A stretch of DNA of 64,000 nucleotides from Cohnella pontilimi. GTDB taxonomy: Bacteria; Bacillota; Bacilli; Paenibacillales; Paenibacillaceae. The notes below the pieces were generated by a model. It was not told the DNA's origin. It saw only the letters and a program-made list of their open reading frames with translations, and did not search any database. Shown here one piece after another: positions 1-10,012 of the stretch. Location of the stretch: the NCBI RefSeq assembly GCF_005049045.1, contig NZ_SUPK01000001.1, forward strand, positions 682,001 to 746,000, given 5' to 3'. Within the stretch, counting starts at the first letter, position 1. Each line of letters starts with the position of its first letter. The translations under genes were made by a program, and so were the position numbers.

Positions 1-451
1 TCGGCCCTTGCAGCTGATCCGGCGTCATGTGCCGGAAGTTGGTGCGCTCCATCACCTGAACGCGGTCATCTTGGCGAAGCGACCAGTCCAACTGATTGTA
101 TCCGACGTCGATGGCGTATACATAAGAAGCGCCGTGCTGGAGAGCGCAATCGGTAAATCCTCCGGTGGAGGCGCCGATGTCGAGCATCACGGCGTCCCGA
201 AGTTCGATGCCGAATTGCCGGATCGCTTTCTCCAGCTTCAGACCGCCCCGGCTCACGTAAGGATGAGGCGCTCCCTTCACCACCAGCTCGGTATCGCGGG
301 GAATTTTGGTCCCCGCTTTCTCCACGCGTTCCGAACCGATGAGGACGAGTCCCGCCATGATGGCGGCTTTCGCTTTTTCCCGGCTCTCGAAGTACCCCTG
401 CTCCACGAGCAGCACATCCAGCCGTTCTTTAGCCGCAGATTTCTCCGTCAT
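1..451 (-). CDS. tlyA: TlyA-family rRNA methyltransferase/hemolysin-like protein (3' end cut by window)
   Basis: The first 150 codons are present and the C-terminal part lies off the left edge. An N-terminal S4 RNA-binding domain ([19 protein letters not shown], about residues 10-28) is followed by the start of an FtsJ-like SAM-methyltransferase fold with the glycine-rich loop [13 protein letters not shown] (about residues 91-103). This is the TlyA/YqxC family, known for 2'-O-methylation of rRNA. The ATG at 449-451 overlaps the dxs stop codon by four bases, so the two genes are probably translationally coupled. In related Bacillota tlyA follows dxs and precedes argR and recN, which fits. Function is assigned by family only. 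Confidence 0.9.
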   Translation of the reverse strand, partial: MTEKSAAKERLDVLLVEQGYFESREKAKAAIMAGLVLIGSERVEKAGTKIPRDTELVVKGAPHPYVSRGGLKLEKAIRQFGIELRDAVMLDIGASTGGFTDCALQHGASYVYAIDVGYNQLDWSLRQDDRVQVMERTNFRHMTPDQLQGP

Positions 452-2343
452 GTCGCCTTCTGCCTTTTGCGCACCGCTGCCCGCCGGAGCAGATGCGCCA
501 CATTTTCAGCGGTCAGGCCCACTTCCTCGCGCTGCTCCTTAATAGAAGCGTGTTCGACGAACACGTCCGGAATGCCGGCAATTTGAACCGGGACGTTGCG
601 AATTTCACGATTCGCGTAATATTCGAGAACGGCACTGCCCAAACCGCCCATTTCCGAGCCCTCTTCCAACACCAGCATCGGGATCCGCCCCTCCGCCAGC
701 TCCAGCAGCATCGCCTCATCGAGCGGCTTCACGAAACGGGCGTTGACCACCCGGATGCTCAATCCTTCACGCTTGAGCAGTTCGGCCGCTTCTTCCGCGA
801 CCTTCACCATCGGGCCAAGCGCCAGAATCGCAGCGGAATCGCCTTCCCGAACCGTTTCCCATTTGCCGATCGGAATCCGTGAAGGCTCGGCGTCGAACAC
901 CGCACCGATGCCCGGTTCGCGGGGATAACGCACGGCGATCGGGCCGTCATTGTATTCAACTGCGGTGTATAACATGTTCCGAAGTTCGTTCTCGTCTTTG
1001 GGCATCATGAGCACCATGTTCGGGATGTGCCGCAAAAACGCAATATCGTATACGCCTTGGTGGGTTTCGCCGTCCGCTCCCACAAAGCCCGCCCGGTCGA
1101 TGGCGAAGACGACGTTCAAATTTTGCCGGCAAATATCGTGTACGACCTGGTCGTACGCTCGCTGAAGGAATGTCGAGTACACGGCGAAAACCGGCTTCAT
1201 GCCTTCCATCGCAAGCGCGGCCGACATGGTCGCCGCATGCTGCTCGGCGATGCCGACATCGAACATCCGTCCAGGGAATTTAGACGCAAATCCTAGGAGT
1301 CCCGAACCGCCCGGCATGGCCGGCGTAACGGCGACGATCCTCTCGTCCCGCTCCGCAAGCTCGATCAGCGTATTGCCGAACACCTCGGTATACATCGGCG
1401 GTCCGACCGGTTTGACCACTTGACCGGATTCGATCTTGTAGCTGCCGGTAATGCCGTGCCACTTATGAGAATCGGCCTCGGCGTGGGCATAGCCTTTGCC
1501 TTTGACCGTGAGCACATGAACCAGTACAGGCCCTTTCACCTTATCCGCTTGCCGGAACGCCTCAATCAGCTTGGCCGTGTCGTGGCCGTCGACCGGTCCG
1601 AAATATTTGAGACCGAATTCCTCGAACAACATACCGTCCGGTGTGATCAAGTATTTAAGGCTGTCCTTTACCCGCTCAGCTGTATTGGCAAGCTTCCCGC
1701 CGATGGCCGGAATTTTCCGAAGCAGCCATTCCAGCTCGTCTTTCGCTTTCCGATACGATTTATCCGAACGAACTTTACCGAGGTAATTGTGGATCGCCCC
1801 GACGTTCGGAGCAATAGACATCTCGTTGTCGTTGAGCACCACGGTCAGGTTGCGTTTCTCATGTCCGATATGATTCAGCGCTTCGAGAGCCATTCCTCCC
1901 GTTAACGCACCGTCTCCGATTACGGCGATCACCTTGTTGGAACCGCCCTTCAAATCGCGGGCTATGGCCATCCCCATGGCAGCGGACAGCGATGTACTGC
2001 TGTGGCCGGCTTCCCAAACGTCGTGTTCGCTCTCGCTGCGCTTGACGAAACCGCATAACCCGTCCTTTTGCCGCAGCGTATCGAACCGGTCTTTCCGTCC
2101 GGTCAACATTTTATGAACGTATGCCTGATGCCCCACGTCAAAAATAATTTTATCGGAAGGGCTGTCATATAAATAGTGAAGCGCCAGCGTCAGTTCCACC
2201 ACACCCAAATTGGGCGCGAGATGACCGCCGGTCGCGGAAAGCTTCTCGATGAGAAAATGCCGGATTTCCTCTGCCAGCTGCGGAAGCTCGGACGGCGAAA
2301 GCCGTTTGAGATCCGCCGGACTGCCGATCTGTTCGAGCAACAA
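448..2343 (-). CDS. dxs: 1-deoxy-D-xylulose-5-phosphate synthase
   Basis: Full-length Dxs (631 residues), the thiamine-diphosphate enzyme that condenses pyruvate and glyceraldehyde-3-phosphate in the first step of the MEP isoprenoid pathway. Visible motifs are [10 protein letters not shown] (38-47), GHSSTS (113-118), the ThDP/Mg motif GDGALTGG (143-150) and [15 protein letters not shown] in the pyrimidine-binding domain. The start is TTG at 2341-2343, with a purine-rich stretch (GGGAGAAAGCGGGG) upstream. It sits 96 bases downstream of ispA and overlaps tlyA by four bases, so precursor synthesis and prenyl-chain elongation are neighbours in the same run. Confidence 0.97.
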   Translation of the reverse strand: MLLEQIGSPADLKRLSPSELPQLAEEIRHFLIEKLSATGGHLAPNLGVVELTLALHYLYDSPSDKIIFDVGHQAYVHKMLTGRKDRFDTLRQKDGLCGFVKRSESEHDVWEAGHSSTSLSAAMGMAIARDLKGGSNKVIAVIGDGALTGGMALEALNHIGHEKRNLTVVLNDNEMSIAPNVGAIHNYLGKVRSDKSYRKAKDELEWLLRKIPAIGGKLANTAERVKDSLKYLITPDGMLFEEFGLKYFGPVDGHDTAKLIEAFRQADKVKGPVLVHVLTVKGKGYAHAEADSHKWHGITGSYKIESGQVVKPVGPPMYTEVFGNTLIELAERDERIVAVTPAMPGGSGLLGFASKFPGRMFDVGIAEQHAATMSAALAMEGMKPVFAVYSTFLQRAYDQVVHDICRQNLNVVFAIDRAGFVGADGETHQGVYDIAFLRHIPNMVLMMPKDENELRNMLYTAVEYNDGPIAVRYPREPGIGAVFDAEPSRIPIGKWETVREGDSAAILALGPMVKVAEEAAELLKREGLSIRVVNARFVKPLDEAMLLELAEGRIPMLVLEEGSEMGGLGSAVLEYYANREIRNVPVQIAGIPDVFVEHASIKEQREEVGLTAENVAHLLRRAAVRKRQKAT

Positions 2344-2439
2344 GGGTTTTCCCCGCTTTCTCCCTTACGGGTCTTACGTAGTGACGCTATTATACCATAT
2401 TCCCTTTTCTTTACCCAACCGACATTGGCGCCACCTGGC

Positions 2440-3354
2440 TCAGTGGTCGCGTCCCACCATATAGTCGGCAATCTCCAGAAGCATCCTCGGATCGGCCAAG
2501 CCTGCCGAGGCGACCGCTTCCTTCGCTTCCTCGGTCAGCCTCTTCACGCGGCGGCGGCTTTCCTCGAGTCCGATCAAATACGGATAAGTGACCTTGGACT
2601 GTTTTTCATCGCTTTTGACGGATTTGCCGAGCTTCGCTTCGTCGCCGGTCACATCGAGAATATCGTCTTGAATTTGGAACGCAAGACCCACATTCCGGCC
2701 GAACAGACCCAGCGCTTCCACTTGGCTGTCGGACGCTTCCGCGGCATGAGCTCCGGCGAGCAGGGAGAACACGATAAGATCGCTTGTTTTGTGCAGGTGG
2801 ATGTTCTCCAGCTGCTCCAGCGTCGTGATCCCCTGCTCTCCCAGCATGTCGTCGGCTTGTCCTCCGACCATGCCGGGCAAGCCGGCCAACCGTGCGAGTT
2901 CTCCCATCACCTTGACCGCTCTCGCCGCCGGCACGCCCGCTTCCACCGCACGGGACGCCGCGTAAAAGGCATGCGTAAGCAGCCCGTCGCCCGCCAAAAT
3001 CGCCATGGCCTCTCCATACACCTTGTGGTTGGTCGGACGTCCCCGGCGGAAATCGTCATTGTCCATAGCCGGCAGATCGTCGTGGATGAGCGAATAGGTG
3101 TGTACCAATTCTACGGCAACAGCAAAAGGCATCGCGCGCATCAGCATGTCGTCCGCATGCCCGGCGACACTTTCGGCGGACGCCAGAACCAAAATAGGCC
3201 GGAGGCGTTTGCCCCCGGCATGAAGCGAGTACTCCGCCGCTTCCCGCAGCTTGGCCGGGATGCTCCAATCGGAAGGAATGGCGTCCCGTAGCGCGGACTC
3301 GACAAGCGCCCGCCGCTCGTGCAAATATGGATGCAGTTCTTCGGATGTCGACAC
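2440..3354 (-). CDS. ispA: farnesyl diphosphate synthase (polyprenyl synthetase)
   Basis: 304-residue trans-isoprenyl diphosphate synthase that adds IPP units to DMAPP/GPP to give FPP. The first aspartate-rich motif DDLPAMD lies at residues 92-98, with the two-residue insertion typical of bacterial FPP synthases. The second motif QDDILD lies near residue 230, and the early GGKRLRP motif binds substrate. The start is GTG at 3352-3354, two bases after the xseB stop, implying coupling. Chain length is inferred from the family pattern; a geranylgeranyl product is less likely but not excluded. Confidence 0.95.
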   Translation of the reverse strand: MSTSEELHPYLHERRALVESALRDAIPSDWSIPAKLREAAEYSLHAGGKRLRPILVLASAESVAGHADDMLMRAMPFAVAVELVHTYSLIHDDLPAMDNDDFRRGRPTNHKVYGEAMAILAGDGLLTHAFYAASRAVEAGVPAARAVKVMGELARLAGLPGMVGGQADDMLGEQGITTLEQLENIHLHKTSDLIVFSLLAGAHAAEASDSQVEALGLFGRNVGLAFQIQDDILDVTGDEAKLGKSVKSDEKQSKVTYPYLIGLEESRRRVKRLTEEAKEAVASAGLADPRMLLEIADYMVGRDH

Positions 3355-3356
3355 GC

Positions 3357-3641
3357 TTATTCCCCTTTGTCCCCGTTAGTCTCTTCGCGGGTCGGTGCGA
3401 ACGGTTTACGGCCGATACCCGCTTCCCCTTCCACCAGCATTTCGATCCGGTGTTCCACTTGCTCGAGCTTTTGCCCGCACAACCGGGAAAGAGACATTCC
3501 TTCCTGGAACAGCTCGATGGCCGTTTCGAGAGGAACGTCGCCGCTTTCGAGCTTGGTCACGATCGTCTCCAATCGTTCCATCGCCTGCTCGAACGTCATG
3601 CCCGCGGCTTCTTCGGCCGCTGCCTTCTTGTCTTCAGCCAT
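3357..3641 (-). CDS. xseB: exodeoxyribonuclease VII small subunit
   Basis: 94-residue XseB, the small subunit of exonuclease VII, which degrades single-stranded DNA from both ends. The core MTFEQAMERLETIVTKLESG followed by a conserved PLE..IELF.EG helix is diagnostic. I chose the ATG at 3639-3641, preceded by GGGGGAGGAG at a good distance, over a 14-codon upstream extension that lies inside xseA. The first eight bases overlap the end of xseA, so the two subunits are coupled. Confidence 0.95.
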   Translation of the reverse strand: MAEDKKAAAEEAAGMTFEQAMERLETIVTKLESGDVPLETAIELFQEGMSLSRLCGQKLEQVEHRIEMLVEGEAGIGRKPFAPTREETNGDKGE

Positions 3642-4995
3642 TCGAAATCTCCTCCCCCTGAATCCCCCATACTTGACAATCAAGCCGGCCGTCAGCGAGC
3701 CTCACCCGCACCAAATCGCCAGGCTGCACTTCGCCGATCGTTCGAATCAAATTTTTCTCTTTCTCGTCATAAACGAGACTGTATCCCCTGCCCATTACTT
3801 TCAGCGGACTGAGCGCATCCAAGTGACGCACAAGCGAGACGTACGCATTCCGCGATGACCGCAGCGTGCCCGACATGGCCAATTCCAGCGCACGGGCGGC
3901 GCCTGTCATCCGTTTGCGGGCAAACGCGGCCTGCTCCGTCGGACTCGAAGCGGCCAGTCTGCCATTCAGCCTGGCCGCTCTCTCGGCCGCCCGGCCGAGC
4001 TGCGACTGGGCGCGGAAGGTCAGCCGGTCGCGCAGGCGGTCAAGTCTCTCCGCCTGAGCGAGCAGCATCCGACGCGGATCTGTGAAATAAGGGGAACGGG
4101 CAGCATGCTGCCAACGTTCCCTCGATTTGCCCGCCAGAAGACGGAGAGACTTGCCCATCCGCTGCTCCAAATGGCTGAGATGCTGCCTCAGCTCGGCTGC
4201 ATGCGGCACCGCCAGCTCGGCCGCCGCTGTCGGCGTCGCGGCCCGCAAATCGGCCACGAAGTCGGCGATCGTGAAATCCGTTTCGTGCCCGACCGCCGAA
4301 ATGACCGGGATAAGTGAAGCCCGGATGGCCCGGGCCACCGCTTCTTCATTAAAGGCCCATAGCTCTTCCAGCGAGCCCCCGCCTCTGCCCACGATCAGCA
4401 CATCGACTTCGGCGAGCCTGTTCATCGTTTCGATCGCCTTCACGATCGAAGGGGCCGCAGCGGTGCCTTGAACGGACACCGGGTGCAGAAGGATGGGTAC
4501 GGACGGATGCCGCCGCTGTAAGGTAATGATAATATCGCGCACCGCCGCCCCAGTCGGAGAGGTGATGACGCCGATCGCCCGGGGAAACCGGGGAATCGGC
4601 CGTTTCACATGCGGCGCGAACAAGCCTTCGGCTTCCAGCTTCTTCTTCAGCTGTTCGAAGGCGAGGTACAGACTGCCGATACCGTCCGGCTGCATCGCCG
4701 TGGCGTAAAACTGGTAAGCGCCGTCCCGCTCGTAAACAGAAACGCCTCCGCGGGCCAGCACCTTCATGCCGTCCTTGGGAGCGAAAGGCAGCCGCTGGTT
4801 ATACGAGGCGAACATGATGCATTTGAGCCGGCCGCTTTCGTCCTTCAGCGTAAAGTACATATGTCCGCTCGAATGGTGGGTGAAGTTGGAGATTTCGCCT
4901 CTCAGCCATATGTCCTGCAGCCCCGGATCCCCTTCAAGCCTCACTTTAATGTACCGGTTCAAGTCCCGGATGCTCATCACTTTTTGCTGATCCAC
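3634..4995 (-). CDS. xseA: exodeoxyribonuclease VII large subunit
   Basis: 453-residue XseA, the catalytic subunit of exonuclease VII. An N-terminal OB fold (about 1-110, with WLRGEISNFTHHSSGHMYFTLKD) is followed by the nuclease core, with GVITSPTGAAVRDI and the RGGGSLEELWAFNEE motif, then a long helical segment that binds XseB. The start is GTG at 4993-4995 after TTGGAGGGG. The length matches the family. It lies in the folD-xseA-xseB-ispA order common in Bacillota. Confidence 0.97.
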   Translation of the reverse strand: MDQQKVMSIRDLNRYIKVRLEGDPGLQDIWLRGEISNFTHHSSGHMYFTLKDESGRLKCIMFASYNQRLPFAPKDGMKVLARGGVSVYERDGAYQFYATAMQPDGIGSLYLAFEQLKKKLEAEGLFAPHVKRPIPRFPRAIGVITSPTGAAVRDIIITLQRRHPSVPILLHPVSVQGTAAAPSIVKAIETMNRLAEVDVLIVGRGGGSLEELWAFNEEAVARAIRASLIPVISAVGHETDFTIADFVADLRAATPTAAAELAVPHAAELRQHLSHLEQRMGKSLRLLAGKSRERWQHAARSPYFTDPRRMLLAQAERLDRLRDRLTFRAQSQLGRAAERAARLNGRLAASSPTEQAAFARKRMTGAARALELAMSGTLRSSRNAYVSLVRHLDALSPLKVMGRGYSLVYDEKEKNLIRTIGEVQPGDLVRVRLADGRLDCQVWGIQGEEISNG

Positions 4996-5013
4996 GAATT
5001 CCCCTCCAATCTA

Positions 5014-5871
5014 TCACCCGAGTCCGTGTGCGAGTTTACAAGCTTTGAGCGTATTGGCCATCAGCATCGTGATCGTCATCGGCCCGACACCGCCCGGCAC
5101 CGGCGTAATCGCCCCGGCAACCGGCGCCGCTTCCCCGAAATCGACGTCGCCGCACAGCTTGCCGTCCGGCAGGCGGTTGATGCCCACGTCGATCACGACC
5201 GCGCCTGGTTTCACCCAATCCCGCTTGACCATATTTGGCACGCCCACGGCAGCAACTAAAATATCGGCCTGTCTCGCCATTTCCGGCAAATTTGCGGTGC
5301 GGGAATGGCAAACGGTGACCGTGGCGTTCTCCCGGAGCAGCAGCATCGCCAAAGGTTTGCCGACCAAGTTGCTGCGGCCGATTACGACCGCATGTTTGCC
5401 GGCCGGCGACACACCGGAGCGCTTCAGCAGCTCGATCACACCGGACGGCGTGCAGGGCAATAGGGCATCGTCACCGATGACAAGATTGCCCACGCTGACC
5501 GGATGAAAGCCGTCTACATCTTTGTCCACCGAAATCGCGTCTATTACGGCTTTTTCTCGTATATGCTTAGGCAAAGGGAATTGAACGAGAATGCCGTGAA
5601 ACGCCGGGTCGGCGTTATAGCGCTCGATGACCGTCAACAGCTCCGCTTCGCCGGTCTCGGCGGGAAGCCGCATGACCTCCGAATGGTAACCGAGCTTCTC
5701 GCATGTTTTGGCTTTGTTGCGGACATAGACTTGCGAGGCGGGATCGTCCCCCACGAGAATGACCACTAGTCCGGGGCGAATGCCTTTTTCGCTTAAACGC
5801 TGCACTTCGGCGAGAATTTCCTCCCGAATCGACTCGGAAATTTTTTTACCGTCGATGAGGTTCGCGCTCAT
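5014..5871 (-). CDS. folD: bifunctional methylenetetrahydrofolate dehydrogenase/cyclohydrolase
   Basis: 285-residue FolD, which interconverts 5,10-methylene-THF and 10-formyl-THF using NADP. The family signatures are the [13 protein letters not shown] segment with the catalytic lysine, QFPLPKH, the nucleotide-binding [16 protein letters not shown] and the C-terminal [14 protein letters not shown]. The ATG at 5869-5871 overlaps the nusB stop (ATGA). Supplies one-carbon units for purine and fMet synthesis. Confidence 0.97.
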   Translation of the reverse strand: MSANLIDGKKISESIREEILAEVQRLSEKGIRPGLVVILVGDDPASQVYVRNKAKTCEKLGYHSEVMRLPAETGEAELLTVIERYNADPAFHGILVQFPLPKHIREKAVIDAISVDKDVDGFHPVSVGNLVIGDDALLPCTPSGVIELLKRSGVSPAGKHAVVIGRSNLVGKPLAMLLLRENATVTVCHSRTANLPEMARQADILVAAVGVPNMVKRDWVKPGAVVIDVGINRLPDGKLCGDVDFGEAAPVAGAITPVPGGVGPMTITMLMANTLKACKLAHGLG

Positions 5872-6329
5872 TCCGGTGCCTCCTGTCCGTCCGCCTTCTG
5901 CGCGGACCGCTCACGGATCATTCGTCCGAGCACGCCGTTCACGAACTTGCCGGACTCATCGGTTCCAAAATGTTTGGCCAATTCGATCGCTTCGTTCACC
6001 ACGACCTTCGGCGGCACGTCGCGCTCGGTCATTTCATATGCGGCAAGCCGCAAAATTTGCCGGTCCACACGAGAAAGCCGCTCCACCTGCCAACCGGTCA
6101 AAAATTCGGCCAACATCCGGTCCAGCGACTCCCGACGCGCAAAAACGCCTTCCACAAGCTCACGGGTAAGCCCGTCCACCGCGGCAAGCTCCGCGACTTC
6201 GGCTCCGATTTCGTTGTCCTGCCTGGCTTCTTCCATCACCATGTCGACGGCCTGGTTGCCGTCAACTCCGTTCATTTCCATCTGGTACAGGCTTTGTACC
6301 GCAATTTCCCTAGCCAATCTGCGTTTCAT
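5868..6329 (-). CDS. nusB: transcription antitermination factor NusB
   Basis: 153-residue all-helical NusB, which binds boxA RNA with NusE/S10 in rRNA antitermination. The N-terminal [20 protein letters not shown] and the C-terminal [20 protein letters not shown] are family hallmarks. The ATG at 6327-6329, preceded by GGGAGG, is preferred to an ORF extension of 47 codons that has no family similarity. It overlaps folD by four bases. Its placement below the asp23/amaP genes is typical for this order. Confidence 0.96.
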   Translation of the reverse strand: MKRRLAREIAVQSLYQMEMNGVDGNQAVDMVMEEARQDNEIGAEVAELAAVDGLTRELVEGVFARRESLDRMLAEFLTGWQVERLSRVDRQILRLAAYEMTERDVPPKVVVNEAIELAKHFGTDESGKFVNGVLGRMIRERSAQKADGQEAPE

Positions 6330-6485
6330 GCGTCCTCCCGTATCGCGATGTGCGACGTGCCTTCTATCTTCATAGTATGGGACTTGCCGAAAACAAAAAA
6401 ACCTATGACCCGTTCTTACGCGGGGTTCGCGGAAGCCGCACAACTCGCGGTTCCATCCGCCCGGAAGCAAGAACGCTTCACAGGG

Positions 6486-6716
6486 TTATCGCGGCCAACG
6501 CCAACGGTCCGAAAGCCAGTCCGTCATACGTTCCCAAGGAAAAAGCGGTGCTTGATGCTGATCCTTCTGTTTGCCGATCCAAAATCCCACTCCGACCAGC
6601 AGCGCGAAAAACAGCATGTCCCAAAAACCGCTGATTAAATAAATGAGGCCGAACAACAAACCGAACGCAACACCGCTAGCGCGCCCCCCATAGGTGTCCC
6701 ACCAGTCTTTCCACAT
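6486..6716 (-). CDS. DUF2273 small membrane protein
   Basis: 76-residue integral membrane protein with two hydrophobic segments (about 15-30 and 34-48) and a charged, tryptophan-rich tail. DUF2273 proteins are regularly encoded beside amaP and asp23 and are thought to belong to the same envelope-stress complex, but their role is not established. The ATG is preceded by GGGGGGA at seven bases. It sits 13 bases after the amaP stop, so the two are co-transcribed. Confidence 0.85.
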   Translation of the reverse strand: MWKDWWDTYGGRASGVAFGLLFGLIYLISGFWDMLFFALLVGVGFWIGKQKDQHQAPLFPWERMTDWLSDRWRWPR

Positions 6717-6729
6717 TGGGCGGTCCCCC

Positions 6730-7290
6730 CTATTCCACGCGGCTCTTAAACGTTGTCGGCGCCTGTGTCACATTGGCGATAAATACCGAGACTTCCGCCA
6801 CCGGTATGCCGGTCGCTTCCTCTACCTGCTGGGAAACGGTGCGCTGGATCTCTTCCGACAATACGGGAATCGCCCCTTCGCCGTCGATGAACGCCCGGAT
6901 CAAAATCTGCAGACCGGATTCCGCCACGCGGACCCGTGCTTTCAAGTCCTTGACGCCGCGCGTGCGCGAAGCCGCTTTGAGCGTCAAATTCTCAACGGTC
7001 TCCACGGAAATCCGGATGTCTCCGAAATCCGTCCGTTGATTGATCGAAGGCGCCGAAGAGCCGCTGCGGCGAATCGAGACGATGAAAAAACGCAGGCTGA
7101 TCAAAAAGAGGATGACGGAAATCCCGATAACCGTACCTTGCGCGGAAGGCACTTCTCTTAAGTAGCTGATCCAATCCCGCAGTCTGGAGACCGAAGCGGC
7201 GCCGCTGACCGCGTAAATCGCGAAAATCGAAGCGGCTCCGATGGCGATGCTGTATAAAAACAGAAGCAGCCTGTCCAACATTTTGATCAA
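6730..7290 (-). CDS. amaP: alkaline shock response membrane anchor protein AmaP
   Basis: 186-residue protein with two N-terminal transmembrane helices (about 7-29 and 51-70) and a cytosolic Asp23-like domain (VETVENLTLKAASRTRGV... onward). In Staphylococcus AmaP tethers Asp23 to the membrane. The frame opens with TTG at 7288-7290 behind GGGGGA. An in-frame ATG three codons later is an alternative start. Neighbours asp23 and DUF2273 support the assignment. Confidence 0.88.
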   Translation of the reverse strand: MIKMLDRLLLFLYSIAIGAASIFAIYAVSGAASVSRLRDWISYLREVPSAQGTVIGISVILFLISLRFFIVSIRRSGSSAPSINQRTDFGDIRISVETVENLTLKAASRTRGVKDLKARVRVAESGLQILIRAFIDGEGAIPVLSEEIQRTVSQQVEEATGIPVAEVSVFIANVTQAPTTFKSRVE

Positions 7291-7340
7291 GTGAGCGTCC
7301 CCCTGTTCCCGATACGAAAAAATGCCCCGACCCGCGGAAA

Positions 7341-7382
7341 GTCCTCTTCGGGGAATTCGCCAGGAATTCCCCGCCGGAGGAC
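7341..7382 (-). other. long imperfect inverted repeat between asp23 and amaP
   Basis: A perfect 9-bp stem, GGGGAATTC (7350-7358) with GAATTCCCC (7364-7372), encloses the five-base loop GCCAG. An outer pair, GTCCTC (7341-7346) with GAGGAC (7377-7382), extends the same axis across a small internal loop. There is no T-run, so it is not a standard terminator. It lies in the 151-base gap inside the operon and could be a processing or attenuation element that sets different levels of Asp23 and AmaP (inference). Confidence 0.55.
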
Positions 7383-7441
7383 TGGTTCAATGCGGACCGG
7401 TGATATCAGCGCCGCGCCGGCTTCCGCGGACGGCCGCCGCC

Positions 7442-7861
7442 TTATCGGACACGCGTGTGCGAATCGTCCTCTTCCGGCTTATCTGCCGTTTTGAAGTGGA
7501 CGTCGTGAATATGTACGTTGACTTCGACCACGCTCAGTCCGGTCATCATTTCGATGGAGCGTTTGACATTTCGTTGAATTTCCGCGGATATTTCCGGAAT
7601 TCGCCGTCCGTATTGGACGATGATGGATACGTCCACCGCAGCTTCCCGCTGTCCCACTTCGACCTTGACACCTTTGGACAAGTTTCTCCGGCCAAGCAGC
7701 TCGGCAATGCCGGAGGAAATGCCTCCGCTCATGCCCGCTACGCCTTCGACTTCCACCGTCGCCAGTCCGGCAATGACTTCAATCACTTCCGGAGCGATTT
7801 GGATCGTACCCATGTCCGTTCGTTCGTACTCCGGGATCATCGTTTCCACGCGCCGCTGCAC
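7442..7861 (-). CDS. asp23: Asp23/Gls24 family envelope stress response protein
   Basis: 139-residue alkaline-shock protein (YqhY/Asp23 family). The core IQIAPEVIEVIAGLATVEVEG, then GVKVEVGQREAAVDVSIIVQYG, is characteristic. These proteins form membrane-proximal networks and in Bacilli are linked to acetyl-CoA carboxylase, whose accC gene lies directly upstream. The frame opens with GTG at 7859-7861, but the G-rich Shine-Dalgarno stretch lies too close to it. In-frame GTG (7849) and ATG (7840) codons are likelier starts, giving a protein 4-7 residues shorter. Confidence 0.92.
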   Translation of the reverse strand: MQRRVETMIPEYERTDMGTIQIAPEVIEVIAGLATVEVEGVAGMSGGISSGIAELLGRRNLSKGVKVEVGQREAAVDVSIIVQYGRRIPEISAEIQRNVKRSIEMMTGLSVVEVNVHIHDVHFKTADKPEEDDSHTRVR

Positions 7862-7911
7862 CCCCCATCTTACAAAACTTGCAAGCCGGGCCGTTCGCCC
7901 TCGTTACTATA

Positions 7912-7940
7912 ACTATAGCATTCCCGGATAATTATGACAA
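7912..7940 (-). promoter_or_regulatory. sigma-A type promoter for the asp23 run
   Basis: On the minus strand TTGTCA (7935-7940) and TATAGT (7912-7917) are separated by exactly 17 bases, each matching five of six consensus positions. It lies 51 bases upstream of asp23, between accC and asp23, so asp23-amaP-DUF2273 and probably nusB onward can be transcribed independently of accBC. Confidence 0.7.
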
Positions 7941-7955
7941 ACGCTTGGCCTGCTC

Positions 7956-9323
7956 TCAGACCGTCTCGGCGGGCTCCGCGTTCAGATCGTATTCTTCCAG
8001 GAATTTGATGTCGAAAGTACCTTTGGCAAATACCGGATGCGCCAGCAATTTCATATGGAACGGAATCGTCGTTTTCACGCCGTCCACCATAAATTCGCCA
8101 AGCGCGCGCCGCGCTCTTGCAATCGCTTCTTCGCGCGTAGGCGCCCATACGATGAGCTTGGCGATCATCGAATCATAATGCGGCGAGATCATATAGTTCG
8201 TATAAGCACCGCTGTCGACCCTGACGCCCGGTCCTCCCGGAGGAAGATAGAAAGCGATCCGGCCCGGAGAAGGCATAAAATTGCGATCCGGATCTTCGGC
8301 GTTGATGCGGCACTCAATGGCCCAGCCGTCGAACCGCACGTCCTCTTGCCGGAAAGAAAGCGGTTCCCCTTCGGCAACGGCGATCATTTCTTTGATAAGA
8401 TCGACTCCGGTAATCATCTCGGTTACCGGGTGTTCGACCTGGATACGCGTATTCATTTCCATGAAATAAAACTGTCCGTCGGGACCGAGCAAAAATTCGA
8501 TCGTGCCGGCACCCGAATAATTCACGGCATGCGCCGCACGGACCGCAGCCTGCCCCATTCGCTCCCGGAGCTCAGGCGTCATGACCGGGCAAGGCGCTTC
8601 TTCCACCAGCTTCTGCCGGCGCCGCTGCACGGAGCAGTCGCGTTCGCCGAGATGGCACACGTTCCCGTGTTTGTCGGCGATGATCTGTATTTCCACGTGC
8701 TTCATGCCCGTCAAATACTTCTCCAAATAAACACCCGGGTTGCCGAACGCCTTCTGGGCTTCCTGCTGGGCAGTCGTAATCTCGCGCACGAGCATTTCTT
8801 CATCGTCGGCAAGCCGGATGCCTCGGCCGCCGCCGCCCGCCGTCGCCTTAATGATGACGGGATAACCGATTTCGCGGGCTACGCGGACCGCTTCCTCGAT
8901 ATCTTCGACAAGTCCGTCGGATCCGGGAATGACCGGCACGTCGGCGTCTTTCATCGTCTGTTTGGCGACCGACTTGTCGCCCATCCGGCTGATGGCGCTC
9001 GCGGACGGACCGATGAAGGTGATGTTGCAGGTTTCGCATATTTCCGCGAAATCGGCATTTTCGGACAAAAATCCGTATCCGGGATGAATGGCGTCGCATT
9101 CCGTTAAGGTAGCGACACTCATAATATTCGTCAGATTTAAATAGCTGTCCTTCGAAGCGGTCGGTCCAATGCAGTAGGCCTCATCCGCGAGGCGGACGTG
9201 CAGGGATTCCCGGTCGGCTTCAGAATAGACGGCAACAGTCGAAATGCCGAGTTCCCGGCAAGCCCGAATAATACGAACGGCGATTTCGCCTCGGTTGGCA
9301 ATCAATACTTTTTGGAATTTCAA
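7956..9323 (-). CDS. accC: acetyl-CoA carboxylase, biotin carboxylase subunit
   Basis: 455-residue biotin carboxylase, which carboxylates the biotin on AccB using ATP and bicarbonate at the start of fatty-acid synthesis. Features are the N-terminal [20 protein letters not shown], the ATP-grasp glycine loop [12 protein letters not shown], and the catalytic [15 protein letters not shown] chose TTG at 9321-9323 because AAGGAGG (9331-9339 on the complement) sits in front of it. The in-frame ATG eight codons upstream would place that Shine-Dalgarno inside the gene. Confidence 0.96.
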   Translation of the reverse strand: MKFQKVLIANRGEIAVRIIRACRELGISTVAVYSEADRESLHVRLADEAYCIGPTASKDSYLNLTNIMSVATLTECDAIHPGYGFLSENADFAEICETCNITFIGPSASAISRMGDKSVAKQTMKDADVPVIPGSDGLVEDIEEAVRVAREIGYPVIIKATAGGGGRGIRLADDEEMLVREITTAQQEAQKAFGNPGVYLEKYLTGMKHVEIQIIADKHGNVCHLGERDCSVQRRRQKLVEEAPCPVMTPELRERMGQAAVRAAHAVNYSGAGTIEFLLGPDGQFYFMEMNTRIQVEHPVTEMITGVDLIKEMIAVAEGEPLSFRQEDVRFDGWAIECRINAEDPDRNFMPSPGRIAFYLPPGGPGVRVDSGAYTNYMISPHYDSMIAKLIVWAPTREEAIARARRALGEFMVDGVKTTIPFHMKLLAHPVFAKGTFDIKFLEEYDLNAEPAETV

Positions 9324-9348
9324 GGAAAAATCCTCCTTATAAACCATG

Positions 9349-9384
9349 CAGCCGAAAAATCACGTCAAACGTGACGTTCGGCTG
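9349..9384 (-). other. inverted repeat between accB and accC
   Basis: CAGCCGAA (9349-9356) pairs with TTCGGCTG (9377-9384), and inside it ACGTCA (9362-9367) pairs with TGACGT (9372-9377). No T-run follows on the minus strand, so this is probably an intercistronic RNA hairpin rather than a terminator. It lies just upstream of the accC ribosome-binding site. Confidence 0.45.
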
Positions 9385-9435
9385 TCATCGCTGGGACCGA
9401 AAACCGCGCCATACGCGGCTCGGCTTTGATCGGCT

Positions 9436-9921
9436 TTATTCCGGCTTTACGAGGAACAGCGGCTGACCGAATTCGACCAGTTGGCCGTTCTCCACAAGAA
9501 TTTCGACGATTTCGCCTTTGACTTCGGCTTCCAGGGGATTCATAAGCTTCATCGCTTCCAAAATACATACGACGGTTTTCTCGTTGACGCGGTCTCCCAC
9601 GTTGACGAAAGACGGAGCTTCCGGAGAAGGAGCCCGGTAAAAGGTCCCGACCATCGGGGAAGTAATACGGTGAAGATGCGAAGTGTCGGCGGCCGCCGGC
9701 TTCGCTTCGGGCTGCGGCGCGGCTGTCTGTACAGCCGGGACCGCAGGTGCGGCGGAAGGCACATATGTATGGGCGATTTGAGGGGTTTGGACGTTCACCA
9801 CTTCCGTGCGTCCTGGTTTACGAATCGCGAGCTTTACGCCTTCATTTTCGATTTCGAGTTCATGGATGGAAGTCTGGTCCACCAATTTAATCAGTTCTTT
9901 GATCTCGCTCAGCTTGAACAT
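9436..9921 (-). CDS. accB: acetyl-CoA carboxylase, biotin carboxyl carrier protein
   Basis: 161-residue BCCP with an N-terminal helical segment ([19 protein letters not shown]), a proline/alanine-rich linker (about 50-80) and a C-terminal biotinyl domain. The biotin-accepting lysine is in EAMKLM. The ATG at 9919-9921 has AAGGAG at a suitable distance, while the GTG three codons upstream is fused to that Shine-Dalgarno. It is followed by accC in the usual accBC pair. Confidence 0.95.
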   Translation of the reverse strand: MFKLSEIKELIKLVDQTSIHELEIENEGVKLAIRKPGRTEVVNVQTPQIAHTYVPSAAPAVPAVQTAAPQPEAKPAAADTSHLHRITSPMVGTFYRAPSPEAPSFVNVGDRVNEKTVVCILEAMKLMNPLEAEVKGEIVEILVENGQLVEFGQPLFLVKPE

Positions 9922-9988
9922 GACGGTCACTCCTTGATCGATAGGAGATGCGGCTCAGCCACAGCTCGTTCATACCTACAACGGAACT

Positions 9989-9997
9989 ATTATACCA
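9989..9997 (-). promoter_or_regulatory. extended -10 promoter for accBC
   Basis: On the minus strand TGGTATAAT is a perfect -10 box (TATAAT, 9989-9994) with the extended TGn motif. No good -35 is seen at 17 bases. It is 68 bases upstream of the accB start and just past the spoIIIA terminator, so it is placed to start an accB-accC transcript. Confidence 0.55.
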
Positions 9998-10012
9998 CAA
10001 CCCGCCCAAATG

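Noticed and set aside
8-586. 192-codon plus-strand frame at the left edge
   Set aside because: It is antisense to tlyA and dxs, both of which have clear domain signatures.
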